Of a DNA stretch of 15,451 nucleotides, positions 6,511-15,300 are shown in pieces (within the stretch, counting starts at the first letter, position 1; the number at the start of each line of letters is the position of its first letter). Location of the stretch: the NCBI GenBank assembly GCA_903858055.1, contig CAIOHM010000484.1, forward strand, positions 1 through 15,451. The letters are read 5' to 3'. Source of the stretch: an uncultured delta proteobacterium (GTDB lineage Bacteria > Myxococcota_A > Polyangia > Polyangiales > Polyangiaceae). Under the pieces are notes generated by a model. The model was not told the origin of the DNA and ran no database searches. It was given only the letters and a program-made list of their open reading frames with translations. A program made the position numbers and the translations under genes.

Positions 6511-8436
6511 TCACCCTGCGAGGCGCTCGCGGAGCGTGCTGCGGCGGCGCGTTCGGGTGCGGAGCGCCTCGTCGAGCTCGTGCGCGCCGCCCACCCAGCG
6601 GACCGCCTCGCGTGCGCGGGTGATGGCCGTGTACACGAGCTCGCGCGTTTGAATCGGCGACGCTCGCCCCGCGAGCACGAGCGCCACCTCGCGGAACTGG
6701 CTGCCCTGCGACTTGTGCACGGTCATCGCGAACGCACCCTCGAAGGCGGGCATGCGCGCCGGCGTCACGCGCCGTACGGTGCCCCGTGCTTCTCCTGGAA
6801 AAATGCAGGTGAGCGCGCCCGCGAGCTCGAGCGCGATGCCGACGTCGCCGTTCGTGAGGTGCGCCTCGGGGGCGTTCTCGACGACGAGGATCGGGAGCCC
6901 GTGGCGCAGGCGCCCGCGCGAGGGTGCGTCGTGGGGCAGGGGCCCGAGGACCCGCGACTCGAGCTCGCGCTGGAGGGTCTCGACGCCGGTGGGGCCGCGA
7001 CGGTGCACGGCGAGCACGCGGTAGGCGTCGAGCGCGACGAGGAGCTGCGCGAGATCGGTCTCGCTTGGGTTTTCGGGGAGCGCGCGGAGGGCTGCGAGGT
7101 AGCCGTTCGCGTAGGGAGCCGCGAGCGCGTGCCATTGCTCGGGGCCGAGCGTGCCGTCGCGGCCGCGCAAGGGGCCGAGCCACGTGAGGCGGTCCGAGCG
7201 GGGATCGTTCGCGGCCACACGCTCGCCGCGCAGGAGCGCCGTGGCCTCGTGACGGCGCTCGTCTTCGACCGGGGGCGCGGTCGTGGGGCCTCGCATGGGC
7301 GTGGGATCGCCGAAAAGCGAGAGCTGCGCGGGGGCCCCGTTCGTTGGGTTTTCGCTCGCAAATGGAGTCTGGAGCGCGTGGGCGCACGCGGCGAGCGTGG
7401 GCGCCTCGCCGAAGCGGCGTGAGATCGTGAAGTGCACGCGGTTTGCGGCGAGCTCGGGCGCGTGGACGAAGTCGTCGAGCACTGCGCCGGCCTCGACGCT
7501 CGCGAGCTGGTCCGGGTCGCCGAGGAGCACGAGGCGCGCCGAGGCTGGCACCGCGCGCAGGAGCGCACGCATGAGCGCGAGGTCGATCATCGAGGCCTCG
7601 TCGACGACCACCAGGTCCGCGCGCAGCGGGTTTTGCTCGTCGAAACGGGCGGTGCCGTCGGGGCGGAGGCCGATCGCCCGGTGCACGGTCTCGGCGCGGA
7701 GGCCCCCGAGGGCGACGCGGACCTTCTCGGGCAGCGCGAGCGAGGCGAGACCTTCGGCGATCGCTTCGCCCATGCGCGCGGCCGCCTTTCCCGTCGGCGC
7801 CGCGAGTCTCACGCGCGGTGGCGTCTCGGGGGAGGCGAGGGCGAGCGCCGCGAGCAGGCGTGTGATCGAATAGGTCTTCCCCGTGCCGGGGCCGCCCGTG
7901 ACGATCGTCAGTGATTGACCGGAGCAAACACGCACCGCGCGCGCCGCCTCACTCCCGCGATCGGCGCCAAAGAGCGCGTCGACGAGCGCCTCGATGCGCG
8001 GCGGCGCTGCGAGGGGCGTACGGGCCCGCGCGCGGACGAGCTCGGCCACGTGGGCCTCCTCCGCGTTGCGGCGGTGCGTCGCGAGCCCGAAACCGCCTGC
8101 CGCGAGCGGCACGGCGACGAAGGGTCGATCGGGCCCGACGAGCATGGATTGCAGAGTGCATGCATGCCAAACGGTCAGGTCTTTCGGCCACGGGAGCTCG
8201 TCTCCGGCCTCGTCGGCGAAGGGCCGCGCGACGCCCTCGAAGAGCTCGCGGGCCTCGGTGAGCGTGATCACGACGTGCCCCAAGCGTGGCGCCGCCGCCG
8301 CGAACGCCAACCCCAAGAGCGCCTCGGTGTTCCCTTCGCCAAAGCGCGGGGCCACGAGACGCACGACCTCGACCTCGGCCGCCGTGAGCAACCCCGCCTC
8401 CACGAAGGGCCGCGCGCGATCGACGAACGCGCTCAT
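6511..8436 (-). CDS. recD: exodeoxyribonuclease V subunit RecD (5'-3' helicase)
   Basis: The fast 5'-3' superfamily-1B helicase of RecBCD, which also controls nuclease and RecA-loading activity. 641 residues from the ATG at 8436 (E. coli: 608). After an N-terminal domain of about 150 residues come: Walker A GGPGTGKT (about 181-188); LAAPTGKAAARM; DEASM (about 278); LLGDPDQLASVEAGAVL; the late helicase motif MTVHKSQGSQF (about 571); ELVYTAITRAR; and a C-terminal RTRTRRRSTLRERL that resembles the E. coli C-terminus. Between motif III and the 2B region is a Pro/Gly-rich insertion (about residues 358-390) absent from E. coli RecD. It contains QLSLF (371-375), the consensus form of the bacterial sliding-clamp-binding pentapeptide. 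The gene starts 46 nt after the recB stop and has only a weak upstream AAGG. It is the last gene of the recC-recB-recD operon and is convergent with selO. Confidence 0.96.
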   Translation of the reverse strand: MSAFVDRARPFVEAGLLTAAEVEVVRLVAPRFGEGNTEALLGLAFAAAAPRLGHVVITLTEARELFEGVARPFADEAGDELPWPKDLTVWHACTLQSMLVGPDRPFVAVPLAAGGFGLATHRRNAEEAHVAELVRARARTPLAAPPRIEALVDALFGADRGSEAARAVRVCSGQSLTIVTGGPGTGKTYSITRLLAALALASPETPPRVRLAAPTGKAAARMGEAIAEGLASLALPEKVRVALGGLRAETVHRAIGLRPDGTARFDEQNPLRADLVVVDEASMIDLALMRALLRAVPASARLVLLGDPDQLASVEAGAVLDDFVHAPELAANRVHFTISRRFGEAPTLAACAHALQTPFASENPTNGAPAQLSLFGDPTPMRGPTTAPPVEDERRHEATALLRGERVAANDPRSDRLTWLGPLRGRDGTLGPEQWHALAAPYANGYLAALRALPENPSETDLAQLLVALDAYRVLAVHRRGPTGVETLQRELESRVLGPLPHDAPSRGRLRHGLPILVVENAPEAHLTNGDVGIALELAGALTCIFPGEARGTVRRVTPARMPAFEGAFAMTVHKSQGSQFREVALVLAGRASPIQTRELVYTAITRAREAVRWVGGAHELDEALRTRTRRRSTLRERLAG

Positions 8437-8482
8437 GAGAGGCCGCCTTGGTTCACGCTCGGATCGCAGGAAAAGCAAGTGT

Positions 8483-11400
8483 TCACGTTCGTTCTCCTGC
8501 GCGCAGCGCTTCGTCGACCGCGACCACGAGCGCTTCGGGGAAGCGGTCGGCGTAGACCCCCGGGCACGGTTCGCCGGCGACGCTCGACGCGGCGCCGAGA
8601 CCGCGCACGAAGAGGTAGAGGAAGCCGCCCACGTGATCGTCGTAGCGGTAGCTTCGCAGGCGCAGGCGCAGCTCGCGGTGGAGCGCCACCGTGTAGAGGA
8701 GCGCTTGGAGCAGGTAGTCGCCCTCGCGCATGGCCGCGCCCATGCCTTCCCGCGCGTAGGATTCCAGGGAAGATCCTGGCAAACGGTTGGTTTTGTAGTC
8801 CACCACGAAGGCCCGGTCACCGCGGGGGCTGGGCACCCGGAACACGAGGTCGATGGCACCGCGCAAGATTCCCACGAGACCCGTGGCGAGGCGACCGGAG
8901 CGCACGCGACGCTCGAAGTCGCTCACCCACGCAGGGGGAAGCACCTCCGGCGCGGCGCGCATGGCGTCGACGACGCGCTCGAGCGCGACGAGCCCGGCGG
9001 TCGAAGAAGACCCCCGTTGCCACCGCGTCCCCGCCCCGAGCGCGAGGTCGAAGGCGAGCTCGTCGAGCCGATCGTCGCGTGCGATGGAGCTGAGGGAAAA
9101 ACCTTCGGGCAAGAGCACCTCGGGGCGCGCGAGGCTCGCGGCCAGGAGCGAAGGCATGGCGCCGGCGAGCTCGGTGGCGGCGTCTTCGCCCACGGTGGTG
9201 CGCCGTGCCGCCTCGCGGGCAAGCACCTCGAGGGATCGCCCGTCGAGCGCGTGCCCCGTCCGAAAGTCCACGTGCTCGAAGACCTCGTGCACGAAGGTGC
9301 CGTAGGCGGTGCCGCCCCCTTTCGTCAGCGTGAGCTCGGCCTTGCGTGCGGAGCGCGCGACCGCGGGCTCGACGCTCGGGGCTTCGCGTTCGTCGGTCGT
9401 CACCTCGCCCGGTGCCGTGCTTGCGCCCTGGTTTTCGTCGAGCGCGGTCGCGGCGCGCGTGAGCGCGGTGAAGCTCGTGGTCTGCCACGGCGAGATCAGC
9501 GCGGGCCTCGCTGCGGGCCAAGGGGCGGCGAGCTCCCGCACGGGGGGGAGATCCTTCAGCGCGTAGCGGCGCACCTGGGGCTCGCGCTCCGCGATGCGCC
9601 ACGCGACGGTGCCTTCGGACCGGCGCACGAGCGCGTCGAGGCGGGCCTCGACGGTACGCACGAGCGCGGCGGCCATGGGAAGGCGCTCCGCCGCCTTGGC
9701 CCTCGGACGTGGAGCTACGAGCTCACCCTCGCGTAGAACTCCTGTCTTTTCCGGGTCGCGGAGCACCACGCGCCCGAGCGCGCTCCGCGCGAGATCTTCG
9801 CCGCCGTCGGTGAGCGGGCCGATCCATGCGAGGGTCCGGTGCTTCGCGCGTGTGAGCGCCACGTAGAGCTTGCGCTGGGCCTCGCGCGCCTCTTCCCGTG
9901 CGACCTCGTCGGCCGCCGCGGACCGACGCGCGCTCGCTGCGCCCTCGAGGTTCACCCGCGCGCCGCTCGGCCCCGCGATCTTCACGGGGCCGTCTTTTGC
10001 TTCGAAGGTGCGCTCTTGCCAGCAAAAAGGCAGCAAAACGTAGCCGTACTCGAGGCCCTTGCTCGCGTGCACGGTCTCGATCGTCACCGCCCGCGCGTCG
10101 CTCTCGAGGCGCTGAGAGACCTCGCGCGTGGAGTCTTCGGCACCGGCGCGTTCGCGCTCGAGCCACGCGGCGAGGGCGGCGGCGCTCGACCGGTGGCGAC
10201 GCTCGTGCGCGTGGGTGAGCTCGAAGAGGTGGCGTAGATCCGTCGCGATGCGCTCGCCGAGGGGCATCGCGAGGAGGCGCGGAAAGGTCTCGAAGTGCGT
10301 CGAATCCCGGTCGAAGAGCCGCCCGAAGCCCTCGCGCTCCCAGCGTTCGGCGGTCGCACGGACGTGCTCCACGAGCGCCTCCATGCGCGCGGCATGGGCG
10401 GCCCCCACGGTGCCCAATGCGCCCGCTTCTTCGCTCTCGCGTGCGTGGGCGATCTCCTCCGCGCTCCAGTCGACGAGCGGCGTGAGCGCGAGCAAGCGCA
10501 CCGCGCGCGGGTGCCCGTAGGCCGCGACCGCCTCGAGCCAACGCTGAAGCCAGAGCGCCGCTTCCGTCGCGAAAACGCTGTGCCGCGAGGTGTACACGGC
10601 GGGAACGCCCCGTGCGACGAGGGCGTCGCGCATCGCCTCGGCGTCGGCGTGACGAAAGGTGAGCACGGCGATCTCGCGCGGGAGCACCGGCGCCGTCGCC
10701 TCGAGCGCACCGCGGGGCGGCGTGCCCTCCAAGAGCTCGAGCACGGCGCTGGCCGCGAGCTCGGTCGCGAGGCTCGCGGCGCGGTCTTTGTTGGTCAGCG
10801 CGACGCCGGCTTCGCCTCCTTCGAGGCGCGCGTCCATCCAGTGGAATTCCAGGGCAGGGGTGAGCCCGACGCCCTGACGCTTCGGCTCGGCCTCCACCTG
10901 CACGTAGTCGACGCCGGGCGTGTCGAAGGCCTCCGAGCCCGCGCGCCACGAGGCGTTCATGGCCCGCACCGCGTGGCCGTCGGAGCGCCAGTTCGTGGTC
11001 ATCGTGCGCGCGCGCGCCGGCTCCCGCTCGATGGCGTTCGCCGCCTCGAGGTACACGTGCACGTTCGCCCCACGGAAGGCGTAGATGGCCTGCTTCGGGT
11101 CGCCGATGAGGAAGAGCCGCCGATGACCGAGAAAAGCCTCGCGGAGGAGCAGCCACTGCGCCGCGTCGGTGTCTTGGAACTCGTCGACGAGCACCGCGTC
11201 GGAGCGGCCGCGCAGCGTCGCCGCGAGGGCGCTGGACCCACCCTCCGCGAGCTCGTGCTCCACGCGGTCGGCGAGGGCGGTGATGAGGCCGTCGAAGGTG
11301 ATGGCGCGGCGCCGCGCGAGCGCGAGCTCGAGGCGCGGCCGCGCGAGGAGGGCGAAGGCGGCCAAGGGCTCGGCGCGTGCGGCGAAGTCTTCGGCGGCGG

Positions 11401-12388
11401 CGAAGAGTGCGTGGATGTCCTGGAAAAAAGGCCAGAAGGGCTCGCTCTCGATCGCCTTGCCCCGGTAGAGGCTCCGGATCTTGCCGTCTTCGAAGCGCTC
11501 GTAGTCCGTGCCCGCTTGGCCCTTTCGCGTGAACGTGCCGAGGGTCGCGGCCTTGCGGAGATGCTCGACGGTGCGCTGCGCGATGACCGTGCCCATCGAG
11601 TTGCCCTTGAAGAGGCCTTTGCCTTCGACGGCCGCGAGGAAGCTTCGCACCGCGGGCGAGTCGCCCTCCGGGCCGAAGTGCGCCGCACCGAAGCGTACGA
11701 GAATCTTCGAAAACGCCTCCGTTTGCTGGAGAAGCGTGCGCCAGGGGTCGCCTGCTCGCGCGTCGGCCTCGCTCGCGGCCGAAGCTTCGATGACCGGTCG
11801 CTGGGCGCCGGTGGTGGCCCGCACGACCGCGAGGAGCCGCGTGCGCGAGAGGTCGAGGCTGCCGAGGATCCTCACCTGCGCCGCGGTGGCGCGCGACCAA
11901 AGGTCCGCGAGCGCATCGTTCACGAGCTCTTCGGCGATGTCGTCGGCGCTCTCCGCGAGCGTGAGGCTGCGGTCGTGGCCCGTCTCGAAGGCGAGCTCTT
12001 GAAGGATGCTCTGCGAAAACCCGTGGATCGTGCGGATCGGCGCCGTGTCGAAGCACTGAATGGCGAGCGTGAGGCGGCGCGCGAGCTCCTCGTCGTTCGC
12101 GACGGCTTCGCGCACGTGCGCGAGCACGAGGTCGTTCGAGGTGGAGCGGCCGGTGCACACGTGCAGCGCGTCTTCGAGGCGGAGGCGCACGCGCTCGCGC
12201 AGCTCACTGGTGGCGGCGTTCGTGAAGGTCATCGCCAAGATGCGGTCGATGGCCACGCCGTACTCGCCCACGAGGCGCAAGAAGAGCGATGCGAGCTGGT
12301 AGGTTTTTCCCGTTCCGGCGCTCGCCTCGAGGAGCCACGCGGCTCCCTCGGGCAGCGGCTCGAGGACGTTCCAAGGCAGGCGACTCAT
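8483..12388 (-). CDS. recB: exodeoxyribonuclease V subunit RecB (3'-5' helicase/nuclease)
   Basis: The 3'-5' superfamily-1A helicase and sole nuclease subunit of RecBCD, which resects double-strand breaks and loads RecA after Chi. 1301 residues (E. coli: 1180). The helicase part has Walker A EASAGTGKT (21-29), TFTNAATSELRERVR, DEFQDTDAAQW (motif II, D402/E403), LIGDPKQAIYAFRGA (motif III), VHASKGLEY (about 772-780) and YVALTRAKH (about 841-849). The C-terminal RecB-family nuclease has GTFVHEVFEH (H1034), GAIDLVF (D1180) and DYKTN (D1197, K1199), matching the metal ligands and lysine of E. coli RecB, so the nuclease should be active. The ATG at 12388 overlaps the recC stop as ATGA and has an excellent Shine-Dalgarno (GAGGAGG). 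The in-frame extension to 12571 is recC shadow and was discarded. Confidence 0.97.
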   Translation of the reverse strand: MSRLPWNVLEPLPEGAAWLLEASAGTGKTYQLASLFLRLVGEYGVAIDRILAMTFTNAATSELRERVRLRLEDALHVCTGRSTSNDLVLAHVREAVANDEELARRLTLAIQCFDTAPIRTIHGFSQSILQELAFETGHDRSLTLAESADDIAEELVNDALADLWSRATAAQVRILGSLDLSRTRLLAVVRATTGAQRPVIEASAASEADARAGDPWRTLLQQTEAFSKILVRFGAAHFGPEGDSPAVRSFLAAVEGKGLFKGNSMGTVIAQRTVEHLRKAATLGTFTRKGQAGTDYERFEDGKIRSLYRGKAIESEPFWPFFQDIHALFAAAEDFAARAEPLAAFALLARPRLELALARRRAITFDGLITALADRVEHELAEGGSSALAATLRGRSDAVLVDEFQDTDAAQWLLLREAFLGHRRLFLIGDPKQAIYAFRGANVHVYLEAANAIEREPARARTMTTNWRSDGHAVRAMNASWRAGSEAFDTPGVDYVQVEAEPKRQGVGLTPALEFHWMDARLEGGEAGVALTNKDRAASLATELAASAVLELLEGTPPRGALEATAPVLPREIAVLTFRHADAEAMRDALVARGVPAVYTSRHSVFATEAALWLQRWLEAVAAYGHPRAVRLLALTPLVDWSAEEIAHARESEEAGALGTVGAAHAARMEALVEHVRATAERWEREGFGRLFDRDSTHFETFPRLLAMPLGERIATDLRHLFELTHAHERRHRSSAAALAAWLERERAGAEDSTREVSQRLESDARAVTIETVHASKGLEYGYVLLPFCWQERTFEAKDGPVKIAGPSGARVNLEGAASARRSAAADEVAREEAREAQRKLYVALTRAKHRTLAWIGPLTDGGEDLARSALGRVVLRDPEKTGVLREGELVAPRPRAKAAERLPMAAALVRTVEARLDALVRRSEGTVAWRIAEREPQVRRYALKDLPPVRELAAPWPAARPALISPWQTTSFTALTRAATALDENQGASTAPGEVTTDEREAPSVEPAVARSARKAELTLTKGGGTAYGTFVHEVFEHVDFRTGHALDGRSLEVLAREAARRTTVGEDAATELAGAMPSLLAASLARPEVLLPEGFSLSSIARDDRLDELAFDLALGAGTRWQRGSSSTAGLVALERVVDAMRAAPEVLPPAWVSDFERRVRSGRLATGLVGILRGAIDLVFRVPSPRGDRAFVVDYKTNRLPGSSLESYAREGMGAAMREGDYLLQALLYTVALHRELRLRLRSYRYDDHVGGFLYLFVRGLGAASSVAGEPCPGVYADRFPEALVVAVDEALRAGERT

Positions 12389-15300
12389 GGTGCCTCCTCC
12401 TCTTGCTCCTCGCACGCGCCGAGCGCCGCGAGGGCCGGGCGCCAGACCTCTTCCGCGGCGGCGAGGATCTCCTCCGCGCGTGCGTGCAGGTCGCGCTCGA
12501 CGAGGTGACCGAAGAGCTGCGCCGTGCACGCGTCGTCGAGGGCGCCGCGCCCGCGCTCGGCGTGACGCCACGTGCCAAGCGCACGAGCGACGAGGCTTTT
12601 CGCATCGAGATCGCTCTCCGGGCTCGACGCACGCACCTTGGCCGCCGCCTCGGCGACCGCGAAGCTCAGCTCGGGTACACGGAGCACGGGGCCTGCGAGC
12701 GAGCGTTCGTAGGCGGCCGCGAGGTCTTCGAGGAGCGCGCGCGCCTCATGACGCGCGGGGGCTCGCACACGCAGCGTGCTCTCGGGGGTGAAGATGACGC
12801 CTTCCTGCACGGGCAGCCCTTCGCTCGCGGCCATGAGCACGCTCACCCAGAGCTCGAGGCTGCGGCTCGCGTACACGTTGCCTGGCGAAAGCCAAGCAAA
12901 CGTCCGCGTGCCTCCCTGCGTGAAGCTCCGCGGCGCCGGCGCATGCAGCGCGAGAAGACCCACGGTGGCGCAGAGCGGATCGCCCGTGATGACGGCGGCG
13001 CCCTTCGTGAGCGTACCGAGCGCGCGGAGGCACGACTCGATCGACGCGATGGCGTCGTCGCATTGAGCTTCGCCGCGGGCACCCGGGAGCAAGAGACCCG
13101 ACGCGCGCGCGTGCACGAGGAGCCGCCTGCGACGGGACGCACGGACCGCGGCGTCGAACGCGCGCTCCGCTTGGAAATCCTCGGGCGTGAGCAGCGCGAG
13201 GAGGTGGCGTGGCAAGGTGCTCCGCCGGAGGTCGCCTGGGTCGAGCGGCTCGCGCGCTTCGAGCTCGCGTGCGTCGTCGTCGAGGTAAAGATCGAGGCGA
13301 CCGGCGAGCAGCGCCCGCGGTGCGCACTCGAGCTCGCGCGCGAAGCGGTGCACGGGCAGGGCGCGTGTGACGGCCGGGCACGGCGGGAACCCCTCGGCAC
13401 CCGCCGTGCGCGCAAGGCCCGCGAGGCGCGTGCGGCCCGTGCGGCGTGCAACATCGAGCGCCACGGAGGCTGCATTCCATGGGGAATCGTGCGTCGTGCG
13501 GTCCGGTCCTTCGCCCGCGCTCCAAGGCTGGAGCGGGTGTTTGCGGAGCAGGTCGCCGCGGGGCACGCCCGTGTGTGCGGCCACGACCTCGAGCAGCTCG
13601 TCGCAGAGCGGGCTCATGGGCTTGGCCTTGCCTCGCTGGGGCTCGAAGCCGTCGCCGAAGAGCCAGAGCGCCTCCCGCGCGCTCGCGAGCGCCTCGAGGA
13701 AGAGGTGCCGATCGAGGGCCGTGCGCGTCGGTTCCCCTGGCAATCGCCTGGCGAACGGGTCCCAGGCTGGCGTGGTTCCTTGGCGCGGGAACGCACCTTC
13801 CGAGAGCCCGACGAGTGCCACCACGCGGAAGGGCACCGCGCGCATGGGCTCGAGGGCGCAGAGCGTGATGGCCCCGCCGTACGCGCCGCCGGGCGCGCCG
13901 GGGAGGTCGAGCGCCGCTTCGAGGAGCGCGAGGACGGAGGCGCGCTCGAGGTGCAGTTCGCGGTGAAGCGTGGGGGCTTCGGTCGCGGCCGGCATCAGCT
14001 CGTCGAGGGCGCTCTCGATGCGCGAACGCCAGGAGATTTGCTCTTCGGAGACCGCCGTGCAGCGGTCGAGGATCATGCGCAGCGCCTCGGCCCAGCCTGC
14101 CAGCGTGCGCGGCGCTTGGAGTGTGCGCGAGACCTCCTCGAGCGTGCGGAGCGCGTGCGCGAGCTTGCCAAAGCGCGCGACGGCCTCGCTCGTGCGCAGG
14201 GGAGCGGGCGCCACCGCCGCTGAGCCTTCGAGCCCAAAGAGCGCGCCGCGTGGTGCGTCGTCCACCAGCGTACCCAGCGCGAGGCGCTCGAGCGCGAAGG
14301 CCACCGTGTGTTCGTGCGAGGCGGGCTGACCGTGCGCCGCGCGGTCTTCGGCGCTCCAACCCCAGCGAAGTCCGGCTTCTTCGAAGCACGCGGCGATGGC
14401 CGCCTCATCGTCGTCTTCGAGCGCGAAAGCGCGGCGCACGGGGTCGAGGTTCACCAGCTCGAGGAGCCGCGGCGCCGTCACGCGCTCGCCCGCGAGCTCG
14501 AGCACGCGCACGAGGGCCTCGGCGAGCGGGTTCTCGAGGCGAAGGCCGAGGTCCGAGACGTGCACCGGGAGCCCCGTGGGCACGACACCGTTCGCCGTTT
14601 GCACGGGGCGCGCGAGCACGGCCTGCACGAGGGGGCCGAAGGTCGCGACGTCGGGCGTCATGACGATCACGTGGCGCGGTTCGAGCGTTGGATCTGCTGA
14701 AAAACGGCTGAGAAGAGCCTCGCGGAGCGCCTCGCATTGGCGCAGCGCCCCGTGGCACGCGTGCACGTCGAGCGAGCCGTCGTGGGCGCAGCGCTGCCAT
14801 GCCGCGCTCGGCGCCGTGGGCATCGGGTGGGCCTCGGCGACGAAGGTTTGCACGCGCGCGAGGAGCGTCTCACGCGCCGGTTCGTCGTCCTCCTCCGCGG
14901 GCGAGTGCTCGACGTAGAGGCCGGTCTCTTCGATCCACGCTTGCGTGTCGCGCGTGACGAGCCCGCTCGCGGCGAGGAGCACGTTGGCGCGGTCGAGCGT
15001 GCGGAGCACGGCCTCGCGCTCTTCCCCTGTTTTTGCCCGCTTCGCCTCGCGGAGGAGCTCGTGGCGCGAGCGCTCGTCGCCGACCCACTCCCGTGTGGGG
15101 GCGAGCATGAAGAGGTGCACGGGCATGTGCGCGGCGAGCGCTTGCAGGTGGTGGCGGTCGTGCGGGGAGGGGGAGCCGAGACCGAAGACCGCGAGGGGCT
15201 TGCGGAGACCGCGTGGTGACCGCGCGACGAGGGCTGCGAGCGCCTGGGCGGCGGAGCCTTCGCGGCGGGCGTCGTGGAGCGCGCGAAGGAGCTCGGCGAG

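Noticed and set aside
10295..12508. Very long plus-strand open frame (737 codons) opposite recB
   Set aside because: It is antisense to a fully motif-supported RecB. Its translation is Arg/Ala/Glu-rich with no recognisable domain. Long antisense frames are routine when third codon positions are nearly all G/C.
12289..14223. Plus-strand open frame (644 codons) opposite recC
   Set aside because: Same reason: low-complexity composition, no motif, and the opposite strand encodes a recognisable RecC.
14272..14279. One copy of the E. coli Chi octamer (GCTGGTGG, minus strand) within recC
   Set aside because: One hit on two strands of 15 kb of GC-rich DNA is about what chance gives, and Chi differs between lineages.
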